Assembly: GCF_001612725.1 (NCBI RefSeq) | Contig: NZ_BDAZ01000047.1 | Coordinates: forward strand, 56,104-120,103 | Reading direction: 5' to 3' | From: Nocardia anaemiae NBRC 100462 | GTDB taxonomy: Bacteria; Actinomycetota; Actinomycetes; Mycobacteriales; Mycobacteriaceae | DNA: 64,000 nt | Shown: piece by piece, positions 8,725-17,340 of the stretch | How the letters are laid out: each line of letters begins with the position of its first letter | Position numbering within the stretch: the first letter of the stretch is position 1 | Notes under the pieces: generated by a model | Database searches by the model: none | The model's input: the letters and a program-made list of their open reading frames with translations, nothing else | Told to the model about the DNA's origin: nothing | Program-made: the position numbers and the translations under genes

Positions 8725-8913
8725 GCTGGGGGTTCGGCGAAATGCTACACCTGTGTACCGGCGCGCCGGGCCGGTACTTCGGACATTCCAGACAGGTTCC
8801 GCGGAGATCGCCCCGAAAATCGCAAACACCGCCCATACTGTCCGGTACCGATCTGGTTATCGCTCGGTTATCTGCCGCTCATCGCTCACCTCGACTGGAA
8901 TGAGTATGCGCCC

Positions 8914-9192
8914 ATGATGCTGATCACCTTGCACGAGACCGTCCTTGCTCAAATCGGGAATCCGACGCCCGAGGCCCCGCCCAACTCGGAGAAGATCCTG
9001 CAGATGGTCCGCTACCTGACCTGGTTCGTTCTCCTGTCGGGTGTCTGCGGCATCACCTATGCGGGCGGCCGGTTCGCCTGGGAAAAGTGGAGCGGGGGCA
9101 CCCTGGACTCGCCGAAGATGCTCGCCGGCGCGATGATCGGCGGTGTCATCGCGACCAGTGCGGGCACCATCATGAACGCTATCGTCGGCTGA
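8914..9192 (+). CDS. Small two-helix membrane protein, conserved hypothetical
   Basis: The 92-residue frame (ATG 8914, or 8917) has a short polar N-terminus and a first membrane helix around YLTWFVLLSGVCGITYAG. A charged loop FAWEKWSGG follows, then a second helix around AGAMIGGVIATSAGTIM. The layout, with a Gly/Ala-rich second helix, resembles VirB2/TrbC-like pilin or small conjugation-associated membrane proteins of actinomycetes, but no other transfer gene is near. The 3' end overlaps the convergent DUF72 gene by 14 bp. Real gene likely; function unknown. Confidence 0.62.
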   Translation: MMLITLHETVLAQIGNPTPEAPPNSEKILQMVRYLTWFVLLSGVCGITYAGGRFAWEKWSGGTLDSPKMLAGAMIGGVIATSAGTIMNAIVG

Positions 9193-9952
9193 AAACCGTT
9201 GCGGGTGTTCGGCTGACGGTGGCTCCGGCCGCGGCGGCGGCGCGCGCGAAGACGACCGCGTCGCGCACCGCCGCGCCGCCGGGATCATTGTTGAAGTAGA
9301 CGAACACCTCTTCGCGATCGGACCAGGTATCGGCCAGCCGTCGCGCCCAACTGGACAGTGCCGTGCGTCCGTAGCGCGGCGTGGGTGTCGCACGTCCGGA
9401 ATGCAGTCGCAGATAACCCCAGTCCGTCGTGCGCCACAGCGGCGCGACGGGACGGGAGTGGACATCGGCCCAACACAGCGCCGCGCCGCAATCCGTCAGC
9501 ACGGCACGGACTTCGGGAATCCACCAGGAATCGTGCCTGGGTTCGACCGCGATCCGGACCCCGGGCGGAAAACAGCGCAGGCACGCGTCGAGCAGTGCCG
9601 GATCGACCCGCAGCGTCGGCGGAAGTTGCAACAGCACCGGCCCCAGCTTGTTGCCCAGTGCACAGGCGTGCTCCATCAAGCGCCCGACCGGCTCCTCCGG
9701 TTCGCGCAGCCGCTTGATGTGGGTGAGGAAGCGGCTCGCCTTGACCGCGAAACAGAAATCGGTCGGCGTCCGATCTCGCCATGCCGCGAAGGTCTCTGCG
9801 CTGGGCAGACGATAGAAGGCATTGTTGCTCTCGACCGTCGCGAAGGCCGCGGCGTAGGTTTCCAGCCACGCACGCTGCGGAATGTTCGTCGGATACAGCA
9901 CCTCGCGCCAGTCCCGGTACTGCCAACCCGATGTGCCGACGAGTAGGGGCAT
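9179..9952 (-). CDS. DUF72 (YecE-like) protein
   Basis: The 257-residue protein begins LVGTSGWQYRDWREVLYP, the DUF72 opening. It continues with VESNNAFYRLPSAETFAAWRDRTP, FCFAVKASRFLTHIKRL, LLQLPP, VEPRHDSWW and a late VYFNNDPGGAAVRDA. This is a TIM-barrel family of unknown reaction, possibly nucleic-acid or sugar related. The start is fixed by GGAG a few bases upstream of ATG 9952 and by alignment of the GTSGW motif with family N-termini. Confidence 0.9.
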   Translation of the reverse strand: MPLLVGTSGWQYRDWREVLYPTNIPQRAWLETYAAAFATVESNNAFYRLPSAETFAAWRDRTPTDFCFAVKASRFLTHIKRLREPEEPVGRLMEHACALGNKLGPVLLQLPPTLRVDPALLDACLRCFPPGVRIAVEPRHDSWWIPEVRAVLTDCGAALCWADVHSRPVAPLWRTTDWGYLRLHSGRATPTPRYGRTALSSWARRLADTWSDREEVFVYFNNDPGGAAVRDAVVFARAAAAAGATVSRTPATVFSRR

Positions 9953-10215
9953 AGCTCCATCGAAGCACTTTCCGGTGATCGCCGTATCAACTACGCTGTG
10001 TAGTAGGCCGGGCCATGGAGGGCGTGATGCGCGAACAATCAGTGGCCGAGCGGCGAATCGGCTTGGCGCGGTAGAGTTTTCTGCCTGGTCTTCAGCTTCC
10101 CGAGTCACATCACCGACGCGATCGAGCACATGGTCACCGGCGCGGTACTGCTGGCGATCGGCGCCGTACAGGTCCGCAGAGATGGTGGCGTGCGCCCGGT
10201 ATTCGGCCGGTCCGA

Positions 10216-11319
10216 TCAGTAGCAGCCTTCGAGGGTGGCGGCGGCGACCACATCGATGACGTCGGTGACATCGTTGTGCGCCCGCATGGCGGTGCGTTGT
10301 CGCCGAGCACCATTGCCCCGCGCCAGAACCGCTTTGACGGTATCGGCGACGAACTGCTGGTCGCCGGACTGTTCGAGCGCGGGGGTGAGGTGGTCCACCA
10401 GCGTGGCCAGCAGGGTGCTGGCCGGAAGGGCGCGGCCGCTGATCGTGTCGAGTCCGTCTCCGTCCAGGCCGGACCGGGCGGCCTTCCAATACGCGGCCCG
10501 CAGAACCTCCGCGGGCACCGGCGGCGGTGGTATCCGGTCTTGAATCGCCGTCTGCGCCATGACGACCGCGGCGCGAATCAGCGTGGCCAACAATGCCGTT
10601 TCCTCGACCGTCGCCGGTACATCACTGACGCGCACTTCGACGGTCGGGTACGAGGTGGAGGGCCGCACATCCCAATACACCATCGCGGTATCGAGAATGC
10701 TGCCGCTGGCGAACATCATCTGCACCATACGGTCGAAATCCGCGGGCGAATCGAAGAAGGGTGGGGGACCGGCACTGGGCCACCGCCGCCACATAATGCT
10801 GCGCCAACTGGCATATCCGGTATCGGTGGCGCGGTAGACCGCGGAATTGGCCGTCAATGCCAACAACACCGGTAACCAGGGCCGTAAGTAATTCCCGACC
10901 CGGACCGCGACGTCACGGGACGGAACCCCGACATGGACATGACAACCGCACAAACCCTGTTCATGCGCGAGCATCCCGTAATAGCGCTCGATGCGTCGAT
11001 AGCGTGGGGTATCGGTGACCGGATACGCATCCGGTATCGCGGGCGGCACCGCCACCGCGAGCAACCGGGCACCGTTCTTCTCCGCGCAATTCGCCACAAC
11101 GCGGCGTTGCCGACACAGGTCATCGAGCAATCCGGGGGTACAGGTATGCACCTCGGTATTGATCTCGACCTGACAGCGTGTCAGCTCCAACTGCAGATTG
11201 ATGCCGACGTCGGCCGCCGCCGCCGCGACTTCGACATTCCGCGGACTCGGCGCACCCGTGATCGGATCCGCTAGAAGGAATTCCTCTTCCACGCCGACAG
11301 TGGGCAGTGCCACGGCCAT
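10216..11319 (-). CDS. YbdK/GCS2-family carboxylate-amine ligase
   Basis: The 367-residue protein matches glutamate-cysteine ligase family 2. It opens TVGVEEEFLLADP, has ELTRCQVEINTEVHT, and the metal/ATP region LCGCHVHVGVP, with later VEVRVSDVP. Members join an amino acid to a carboxylate with ATP; the true substrate varies. Because this lineage uses mycothiol, it is unlikely to be a dedicated glutathione enzyme. Single gene, cytoplasmic. Confidence 0.9.
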   Translation of the reverse strand: MAVALPTVGVEEEFLLADPITGAPSPRNVEVAAAAADVGINLQLELTRCQVEINTEVHTCTPGLLDDLCRQRRVVANCAEKNGARLLAVAVPPAIPDAYPVTDTPRYRRIERYYGMLAHEQGLCGCHVHVGVPSRDVAVRVGNYLRPWLPVLLALTANSAVYRATDTGYASWRSIMWRRWPSAGPPPFFDSPADFDRMVQMMFASGSILDTAMVYWDVRPSTSYPTVEVRVSDVPATVEETALLATLIRAAVVMAQTAIQDRIPPPPVPAEVLRAAYWKAARSGLDGDGLDTISGRALPASTLLATLVDHLTPALEQSGDQQFVADTVKAVLARGNGARRQRTAMRAHNDVTDVIDVVAAATLEGCY

Positions 11320-11431
11320 TACTGGATCTTACTGCGCAAATCGCTGATTCGGACATATGCCGGAATCGTTTGAGCGCCCCGGGCCGGGGTAGGCCGATGT
11401 TAGCGGAGGATCGGCAAGAAAGGGGTCCGGT

Positions 11432-12028
11432 ATGTCCGAGGAATTGCGTGGTGTGCGCGCATTGGTCATTACCGCGAATACCGGCGTCGAACACGACGAG
11501 CTGCTGATGCCACTGGACTGGTTGCGCGAACACGGTGCCGTCGCCGTGCACGCGACCCCTGAACGAAGCGAGGTCCAGACTTTCCGGCACGATGTCGACA
11601 AGGATGAGGTCGTGCAGCCGGACGCGGCGCTCAACGATCTCGAGGCCGACGATTTCGACCTGCTCGTCGTGCCGGGCGGAACGGTGAACGCGGATAAACT
11701 GCGCGTCTGTGAGCGCGCCGTGGAAGTGGCACAGCAATTCGTGCGTGCGGGTAAACCCGTAGCGGCGATCTGCCACGGCCCATGGCTGCTCGTGGAGGCC
11801 GACGTGGTCGCGGGTAAGACACTGACGTCGTACCACTCGCTGCGCACCGATGTCGTCAATGCCGAGGGGCGCTGGATCGATCGTGCGGTGGTGCGTTCGG
11901 ATGAGAACGGCTGGCCGCTGATCACCTCCCGCAGTCCCGGCGACCTGAAGGAATTCACCGAGGCGATCGGAGCCGAGCTCACCGCGGCCCCGTCTGCACA
12001 GGCCTTCGCTGGCGATGAAATCTTTTGA
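11432..12028 (+). CDS. DJ-1/PfpI-family type 1 glutamine amidotransferase-like protein
   Basis: The 198-residue protein has LLVVPGGTVNADKLR followed by VAAICHGPWLL, where the Cys of the nucleophile elbow and the neighbouring His define the PfpI/YhbO group. Glu18 of this subfamily is present in VEHDELLMP. Such proteins act as stress-related deglycases, proteases or chaperones. The reading frame closes just before the flavin-oxidase gene, suggesting co-transcription. Start ATG 11432. Confidence 0.9.
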   Translation: MSEELRGVRALVITANTGVEHDELLMPLDWLREHGAVAVHATPERSEVQTFRHDVDKDEVVQPDAALNDLEADDFDLLVVPGGTVNADKLRVCERAVEVAQQFVRAGKPVAAICHGPWLLVEADVVAGKTLTSYHSLRTDVVNAEGRWIDRAVVRSDENGWPLITSRSPGDLKEFTEAIGAELTAAPSAQAFAGDEIF

Positions 12029-12066
12029 CACCGGTGAGTTCCCTGGAGACGGATCGTCCTACTGAT

Positions 12067-12597
12067 ATGGACACAATCAACCTCGCCGACCGCTACGAGC
12101 TGCCGCCGCTCGACTGGGACAGTGTCCGCAGACGGCTCGACGCGGGCATCGAACAAGCGCCGGGCAGCGGCGGCCTCGACCGGCACACCTGCTGGCTGAC
12201 CACCATCAATCCCGACGGCAGCCCGCATGTCACCGCCGTCGGCGCGCTCTGGGTAGACGGCGCCTTCTGGTTCACGACCAGCGCCCGCAGCCGCAAGGGC
12301 CGCAATCTGGCTCGCGATCCGCGCTGCTCGATGAGTGTGGCCACCCACGAGTTCGATCTGGTCGTCGACGGCATCGCGACCATGATCGCCGATCCCGCCG
12401 CCGTCGCCGATATGGCGCGGCGCTGGGCCGACGGCGGCTGGCCGTGTCGCGTGGACGAGACAGGGGAGGCGCTCACCGCCGAATACAGCGCCCCCTCCGC
12501 GGGCCCGCCGCCGTGGCACGTCTACCGCCTGACCGCGCTCACCGCCACCGCGCTCTCGACTGTGGAACCCGGTGGCGCGACCCGCTGGCAGTTCTGA
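12067..12597 (+). CDS. Pyridoxamine-5'-phosphate-oxidase-fold flavin/F420-binding protein
   Basis: The 176-residue protein has the split-barrel signature: CWLTTINPDGSPHVTAVGALWVDGAFWFTT, then SRKGRNLARDPRCSMSV. These cofactor-binding strands are shared by FMN- and F420-dependent members in actinomycetes. I chose ATG 12067; a TTG at 12025 would add 14 residues that overlap the previous gene's end. It is probably co-transcribed with the PfpI gene 38 bp upstream. Confidence 0.86.
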   Translation: MDTINLADRYELPPLDWDSVRRRLDAGIEQAPGSGGLDRHTCWLTTINPDGSPHVTAVGALWVDGAFWFTTSARSRKGRNLARDPRCSMSVATHEFDLVVDGIATMIADPAAVADMARRWADGGWPCRVDETGEALTAEYSAPSAGPPPWHVYRLTALTATALSTVEPGGATRWQF

Positions 12598-12610
12598 TTC
12601 GCCGCACCTC

Positions 12611-12631
12611 GATTACCCCTGAGGTAATCGT
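12611..12631. promoter_or_regulatory. Palindromic operator before the XRE/MmyB regulator
   Basis: CGATTACC and GGTAATCG form 8-bp arms around CCTGA, 33 bp upstream of the regulator's GTG. MmyB-type XRE regulators typically bind such a palindrome close to their own start, so this is a likely autoregulatory site. The assignment is inferred from position. Confidence 0.62.
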
Positions 12632-12663
12632 GTCGGGGCCGTGGGCTTCGTAGGATCGGCAGG

Positions 12664-13443
12664 GTGAGTACGCAGACAGCCGGTGACCTGCTGCGCCACT
12701 GGCGGCTCGAGCGCAGGCTCAGCCAGCTGGAATTGGCCGGGCGCGCCGAAACCTCCGCGCGGCACCTCAGTTTCATCGAAACAGGTCGCGCGAATCCGAG
12801 CCGCACCATGCTGGTGCACCTGTGCGAGCAGTTGGAAATCCCATTGCGGGAACGCAATCGGTTGCTGCTCGCGGCCGGATTCGCACCCGCCTACGCCGAA
12901 CCATCCCTCGATACACCGGCGATGGACGCGGTGCGCGGCGCGATGCGCCAGATCCTCGCGGGCCACGACCCCTATCCCGCACTGGCCATCGACCAGAGCT
13001 GGCAGATGATCGACGCCAATTCCGGTGTGGCACTGCTGTTGACGGGCATCGACCCGAAACTGCTCACCGCGCCGGTGAATGCCCTGCGACTGAGTCTGCA
13101 TCCCGACGGTATGGCCAGCCGAATCCTCAATCTGGCCGAATGGCGCGGCCATATCTTCGAGCGGCTCGCGCGCCAGATCGAAGTCACCGGTTCGCCCGAA
13201 CTAATCGCGCTCCGCGACGAACTGCGCGAATATCCCGGCGGCACAGTCGATCTCACCCTGCCCGAACCGGACCAGGCTGTGGTCCCGCTGCGCCTGCGCC
13301 ACGACGACCACGAACTGTCGTTCATCAGCGTCACCACCGTCTTCGGCACCCCGATGAACGTGACCGTCGCCGAACTGGCCATCGAATCGTTCTTCCCCGC
13401 CGATGAGGAGACGAAGAAGCGCCTCAACGCCGCGTCGTCATGA
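12664..13443 (+). CDS. XRE-family transcriptional regulator with MmyB-like ligand-binding domain
   Basis: The 259-residue protein has an N-terminal Cro/CI-type HTH (LLRHWRLERRLSQLELAGRAETSARHLSFIETGR, about residues 8-42). A C-terminal MmyB domain follows, starting near residue 100 with HDPYPALAIDQSWQMIDANSG, a PAS-like fold thought to bind a small hydrophobic ligand. Many relatives are paired with a short-chain dehydrogenase; here the neighbour is a flavin oxidase upstream and a fructosamine-kinase-like gene overlapping by 4 bases. GTG start. Confidence 0.92.
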   Translation: MSTQTAGDLLRHWRLERRLSQLELAGRAETSARHLSFIETGRANPSRTMLVHLCEQLEIPLRERNRLLLAAGFAPAYAEPSLDTPAMDAVRGAMRQILAGHDPYPALAIDQSWQMIDANSGVALLLTGIDPKLLTAPVNALRLSLHPDGMASRILNLAEWRGHIFERLARQIEVTGSPELIALRDELREYPGGTVDLTLPEPDQAVVPLRLRHDDHELSFISVTTVFGTPMNVTVAELAIESFFPADEETKKRLNAASS

Positions 13444-14297
13444 TGACGGGCGCGGCGGATCTCGCGGCACTGGTTGGTGTGGCGGTGGATTCGATGACCG
13501 ATCTCGGATCACATCATTCGTGGACGTTACATCGGGCAGTACTCGGCGACGGGCGCGAGGTCTTCGTGAAGGCCGCGCCCGACCAGGCGTCGGTATTCGC
13601 GGCGGAGGCGGCCGGGCTGCGGTGGCTCGCCGCGGGCGCGCCGAACCTGGTGCCCGAGGTGCTGGCAGTAGATGACGCGATGCTGGTACTGCCCTGGGTG
13701 CCCGCGGCCGCGCCGACCGCATCCGCAGCGGAGCGTTTCGGGCGCGAACTTGCTGCGCTGCACGGGGATTCACCAGGCTGGTTCGGCGCACCGTGGCCGG
13801 GTTGGATCGCCGATCTGCCGCTGGACAACACCCGGATCGATGGCTCGTGGGCGCGCTGGTACGCCGATTACCGCCTCGCCCCATATCTGCCGAGAGCCGC
13901 CGCACACCTCGGTCGCGACGGAATCCGCTTGCTGGAACGCGTGATCGAGAATATCGAAACCCTCGCGGGCCCACCCGAACCACCCAGTCGCGTCCATGGC
14001 GATCTGTGGTCCGGCAACATCCTGTGGACCGCCGACCGCGCACTCCTCATCGACCCCGCGGCCCATGGCGGTCACCGCGAAACCGACCTCGCCATGCTCG
14101 CCCTCTTCGGCGCTCCACACCTGGACCGAATCCGCGCCGCCTACCACGAAACCCACCCCCTCGCCGACGGCTGGCAGGCCCGCCTCCCCCTGCATCAACT
14201 GCACCCACTCCTCGTGCACGTCGCCCTCTTCGGCAGTTCCTACCGATCCCAAACCCTCGCCGCCGCGACCGCCGCCCTCACCGCACCGCACCGATAA
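13440..14297 (+). CDS. Fructosamine/ketosamine kinase-family protein
   Basis: The 285-residue protein resembles fructosamine-3-kinases and related aminoglycoside phosphotransferase-fold kinases: VFVKAAPDQASVFAAEAAGLRWL in the N-lobe, SRVHGDLWSGNILW as the catalytic loop, and LIDPAAHGGHRETDLAML as the metal-binding segment. It probably phosphorylates ketosamines on glycated proteins or small molecules, allowing deglycation. The ATG overlaps the XRE stop (ATGA), so the two are coupled and the regulator may control it. Confidence 0.9.
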   Translation: MMTGAADLAALVGVAVDSMTDLGSHHSWTLHRAVLGDGREVFVKAAPDQASVFAAEAAGLRWLAAGAPNLVPEVLAVDDAMLVLPWVPAAAPTASAAERFGRELAALHGDSPGWFGAPWPGWIADLPLDNTRIDGSWARWYADYRLAPYLPRAAAHLGRDGIRLLERVIENIETLAGPPEPPSRVHGDLWSGNILWTADRALLIDPAAHGGHRETDLAMLALFGAPHLDRIRAAYHETHPLADGWQARLPLHQLHPLLVHVALFGSSYRSQTLAAATAALTAPHR

Positions 14298-14671
14298 CAC
14301 CGCAATTCATGAGGTCCCGCGCTCAGTGCTGCGCGCCCAGAACTGGCCGTACACAAGGGCGCAGGCACGGTGACGTATGCCGGTTCCTCAGAGGTGCAGC
14401 AGCGTACTGCGGTCGAGTGCCTGACCATATTCGGCGCGCACAGACCGACCTCCTGAGCGAGCAGACCGGCACGCGACAAGACCGCGTAGGGCCGCGCGCT
14501 CACGGGGACGCAGCCCGGTGACGGGTAACTGGTTTCTGGGCGTGCCGCGGTCGCGGGTCCGGCCATACTCGACGCTGCCAGACCGACCTCCTCGGCGCGC
14601 ACGTCGCGATGACCTGGCAATCGTGCCCCGACAGCGGCACGCTGAGCAGGGCTCATCCGAGGCCGACGGAC
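14298..14671. other. 374-bp non-coding stretch with an imperfect direct repeat
   Basis: I see no credible gene between the kinase and sigma factor genes. A block around 14421-14454 (CCATATTCGGCGCG...CAGACCGACCTCCT) recurs around 14561-14592 as CCATACTCGACGCT...CAGACCGACCTCCT, with 14 bases identical at the end. It may be a duplicated regulatory or transcribed element. Confidence 0.4.
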
Positions 14672-15553
14672 TCAGCGGCGCAATGCAGTTTCCTCCTGCA
14701 TATGCGACAACTTCTCGGGATTGCGGACGGCGTACACACCGGTGATGAACCCGTCGTCGACGCGCACCGCCATGACCGTATCGAGTTCGCCATCGACCCG
14801 GACAGCCAGCGCCGGGAAGCCATTGACCTCGGCCGGTTGCAGCGACCAGGCAGTCACCCTGTCCGACAGGGCGCCCAGGAGGCGGGCCACCTTATCGGCC
14901 CCCGCGACCGGCCGTGGCAGAGCCTGTTTGATTCCGCCACCGTCACCCAGGAGCACGACATCGGGCGCGAGCATATCGAACAGGCCCTGGATATCGCCGG
15001 TTTCGAGCGCCCGCTGGAACGCCGTGAGCACATCTCGGCTCTGGGCCGCCGAAACCGGCCCACGAGGTCGGTGCGCGGCGACATGTGCTCGGGCACGATG
15101 GGCGATCTGGCGGACCGCGGCCGGTGTTTTGTCGACCGCGGCGGCGATTTCGTCGTAGGGCAGGTCGAACACCTCGCGCAGCACGAATACCGCGCGCTCG
15201 ATCGGGGCGAGTGTCTCCAATACCAGCAGCATCGCCATCGAGACGTTCTCGGCGAACTCGACATCGTCGGCGACGTCGGGCGTGGTGAGCAGTGGTTCGG
15301 GCAGCCAGGGGCCGATATAGGACTCTTTGCGGCGTCCGAGCGCGCGGAGTCGATCGAGGGACTGGCGGGTGGTGATTCGAACCAGGTAGGCGCGCTGGTC
15401 CTGCACGGTGTCGAGGTCAACACGCGCCCACCGTAGCCAGGTTTCCTGGAGCACGTCTTCGGCGTCGGCGGCCGAGCCGAGCATTTCGTATGCGACGGTG
15501 AAGAGCAGGTTGCGGTGGGTGACAAAGACTTCGGTGGCAGCATCCGCACTCAC
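14672..15553 (-). CDS. ECF41-family (SigJ-like) RNA polymerase sigma factor with SnoaL-like tail
   Basis: The 293-residue protein has sigma region 2 (LLFTVAYEMLGSAADAEDVLQETWLRW), a linker with YIGPWLPEPLL, and region 4 (IERAVFVLREVFDLPYDEIA...RQIAHRARAH). The C-terminal SnoaL-like domain contains the LLGDGGG and RNPEKL motifs that define ECF41; that tail regulates the sigma factor's activity. It is about 75-80 percent alike (by eye) to the copy at 23.5 kb. I chose GTG 15553. A GTG at 15628 is in frame but lies only 2 bp from the -10 CGTC, upstream of any expected transcription start. No COE-type partner gene is adjacent. Confidence 0.9.
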   Translation of the reverse strand: MSADAATEVFVTHRNLLFTVAYEMLGSAADAEDVLQETWLRWARVDLDTVQDQRAYLVRITTRQSLDRLRALGRRKESYIGPWLPEPLLTTPDVADDVEFAENVSMAMLLVLETLAPIERAVFVLREVFDLPYDEIAAAVDKTPAAVRQIAHRARAHVAAHRPRGPVSAAQSRDVLTAFQRALETGDIQGLFDMLAPDVVLLGDGGGIKQALPRPVAGADKVARLLGALSDRVTAWSLQPAEVNGFPALAVRVDGELDTVMAVRVDDGFITGVYAVRNPEKLSHMQEETALRR

Positions 15554-15630
15554 GACTGCGCCCCCGGCGTCCGGAAGTGTGTGGCCACGGGAGGCTCCTG
15601 TCTGTTGGATTTCGACGGCGTCGCTCACCA

Positions 15631-15657
15631 GACGCACGACCACCACATTCTGTGACA
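15631..15657 (-). promoter_or_regulatory. ECF41-type promoter of the first sigma factor gene
   Basis: On the minus strand TGTCACA (15657-15651) is followed after exactly 16 bases by CGTC (15634-15631). This matches the reported ECF41 consensus (TGTCACA, 16 bases, CGTC). It implies the sigma factor transcribes its own gene. Confidence 0.8.
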
Positions 15658-15765
15658 GCAGGCGCGCGTGACGGGCATCACCTACCCGAGTTGGGGCGAC
15701 ACCGCCCCGATCGCGACACCGGAGTCGCCCACGACAAGGAGAAATCCCGGCTCCGGAAGATGAGT

Positions 15766-16638
15766 TCAGCTCGTCTTCGCGATGACCTTCTCCGCGAACC
15801 GGGACAGGTGCGCGATCTTGGTGTCCAGCGATTCGGTATCGGGTTCGGTGGTGTAGGGGTAGCGGAAGCCGACGATCACATCGGTGACGCCCTTGTCCTC
15901 CAACCGCTTCACACCTTCCACGGTGAATCCGTCCAGCGAGATGACATGGATCTCGAAATCCTTGCGGGTGCCGTATTCGGCACGCAGGACATCGAGTTTC
16001 GCGAGCAGCCGGTCCAATTCGGCCGGATCGCCACCGGCATGCATCCAGCCGTCGCCACGCTGGGCCGCGCGGCGCAATGCCGGGCCGCTGTGTCCGCCGA
16101 TGAGGATCGGAATCGGCTCGGTCGGCACCGGGCTGATCTTGATCGGCGGCAGATCGTAGAACTCCCCGTGGTATTCGAAATAGCCGCCCGCGGTGAGCCC
16201 ACGCACGATATCGATGCATTCGTCCATGCGTGCACCGCGACGTTCGAACGGCACACCCATGATTTCGAAATCATCCGGCCACGGGCTGATGCCGACGCCG
16301 AAGCCGAACCGGTTCCCGCTCAATGCCGCGATCGAGGCGGCCTGCTTGGCGACCAGCACCGGTGGACGGATGGGCAGCTTCACCACGAACGGCGTCAGCC
16401 GCAGTGTCGTCGTGGCCGCCGCGATGGCCGCCGACAGCACGAAGGCCTCGATGAACGGCTTGTCCTCCAAGAACTCCCGATTGCCGTCGGGGGTGTAGGG
16501 GTAGGTGGCGTCGGATTCTTTCGGATAGGCCACACTGTCGGCGATCGTCATCGAGGTATACCCGGCAGCTTCGGCGGCCTGTGCCAGCGGCACATAGAAG
16601 GTCGGGTCCGTCATCGTCTCGGCATAGGTGAATCGCAT
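15766..16638 (-). CDS. LLM-class (luciferase-like, probably F420-dependent) oxidoreductase
   Basis: The 290-residue TIM-barrel protein starts MRFTYAETMTDP at an ATG behind GGAAGG. Features include YTSMTIADSVAYPKESDATYPY, LRLTPFVVKLPIRPPVLVAKQAASIAALS, RFGFGVGISPWPDDFEIMGVP, and PIPILIGGHSGPALRRAAQRGDGW, all characteristic of LLM F420-dependent enzymes. The substrate is unknown. It lies 84 bp after a VOC gene in the same direction, so a two-gene operon is likely, with the divergent TetR as candidate controller. Confidence 0.9.
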   Translation of the reverse strand: MRFTYAETMTDPTFYVPLAQAAEAAGYTSMTIADSVAYPKESDATYPYTPDGNREFLEDKPFIEAFVLSAAIAAATTTLRLTPFVVKLPIRPPVLVAKQAASIAALSGNRFGFGVGISPWPDDFEIMGVPFERRGARMDECIDIVRGLTAGGYFEYHGEFYDLPPIKISPVPTEPIPILIGGHSGPALRRAAQRGDGWMHAGGDPAELDRLLAKLDVLRAEYGTRKDFEIHVISLDGFTVEGVKRLEDKGVTDVIVGFRYPYTTEPDTESLDTKIAHLSRFAEKVIAKTS

Positions 16639-16722
16639 CTCAATCGCCTTCCATACTTTCGGCGCTGGGCGCCCTGTTCGATGCGGCACCCGGTAGGCCC
16701 GCGAGCTGAGGGAGTTCGGCAC

Positions 16723-17229
16723 CTAGGCCCATGGATTCGAAAACCCCTCCGGAATCAGAGAATCGAACATCGTCTTCATATCCGCCGACAACCGCATGAG
16801 CTCGACAGCGGAGCCGAGCGCGCCTCCGTCGAGATAAGCGAACTCCATCCCGACGCCCTCGAACGCACCGCGCGCGAGCACCTCGGCCCCGCTCGCCTGC
16901 GCGTCGGCCAGCGCCGCGTCGTAGTCCTCGGGCACCCACGCGACGTGATGCAGCCCTGGCCCGACGGTGTCCAGATGTTCGGAATACAAACTGGTCCCGG
17001 ACTTGGGCTCGATCAACTCCAACTGCTGTGCGCCCGCATACCCCAGTGCCACCGTGATCGTGTAATCGGCGGGCGCGCCACGCAATTGGCACGACTGCGG
17101 TCCGAAGTGCACGTCCGGGATGGTGAACCACTTCGCGACGCCATATCGCTCGGTGAACTCCCGCTGGGCCGCCTCGATATCGCGCACCACCCAGCACAGC
17201 TGGAAGATCGGGCCGCGCGCGATGCTCAT
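16723..17229 (-). CDS. VOC-superfamily (glyoxalase/dioxygenase-like) protein
   Basis: The 168-residue protein shows paired VOC beta-alpha-beta units: FQLCWVVRDIEAAQREF, then QLELIEPKSGTSLYSEHL, GPGLHHVAWVPEDYDAALADA and a closing GGALGSAVELM. A metal site of His and Glu residues is compatible with isomerase or ring-cleavage activity. Start ATG 17229 follows GAGGTGAT. It heads the two-gene unit with the LLM enzyme. Confidence 0.87.
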   Translation of the reverse strand: MSIARGPIFQLCWVVRDIEAAQREFTERYGVAKWFTIPDVHFGPQSCQLRGAPADYTITVALGYAGAQQLELIEPKSGTSLYSEHLDTVGPGLHHVAWVPEDYDAALADAQASGAEVLARGAFEGVGMEFAYLDGGALGSAVELMRLSADMKTMFDSLIPEGFSNPWA

Positions 17230-17288
17230 CGGATCACCTCGAGTCTGCTGCACGAAGACCGCCGCGCCTTCGTTCCGTACGGCCCAAA

Positions 17289-17306
17289 TTAAGCACCTCC
17301 GCTTAA
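17289..17306. promoter_or_regulatory. Palindromic operator between VOC-LLM genes and TetR gene
   Basis: TTAAGC and GCTTAA flank a 6-base spacer (ACCTCC), midway between the divergent VOC and TetR starts. It is well placed for the TetR protein to control both directions. Confidence 0.65.
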
Positions 17307-17340
17307 CCTCGTCAATACTCGGGTTTAGTACAGTGCTGAC

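Noticed and set aside
10030..10215. A short plus-strand reading VFSFPSHITDAIEHMVTGAV before the GCS2 gene
   Set aside because: It looks like a membrane-protein end but has no in-frame start codon except an internal ATG and no ribosome binding site; too little to call a gene.
15577..17292. A 571-codon plus-strand frame across the LLM and VOC genes
   Set aside because: Both genes on the minus strand have full family signatures and ribosome binding sites; the plus frame spans their intergenic gap with low-complexity His/Arg-rich sequence.
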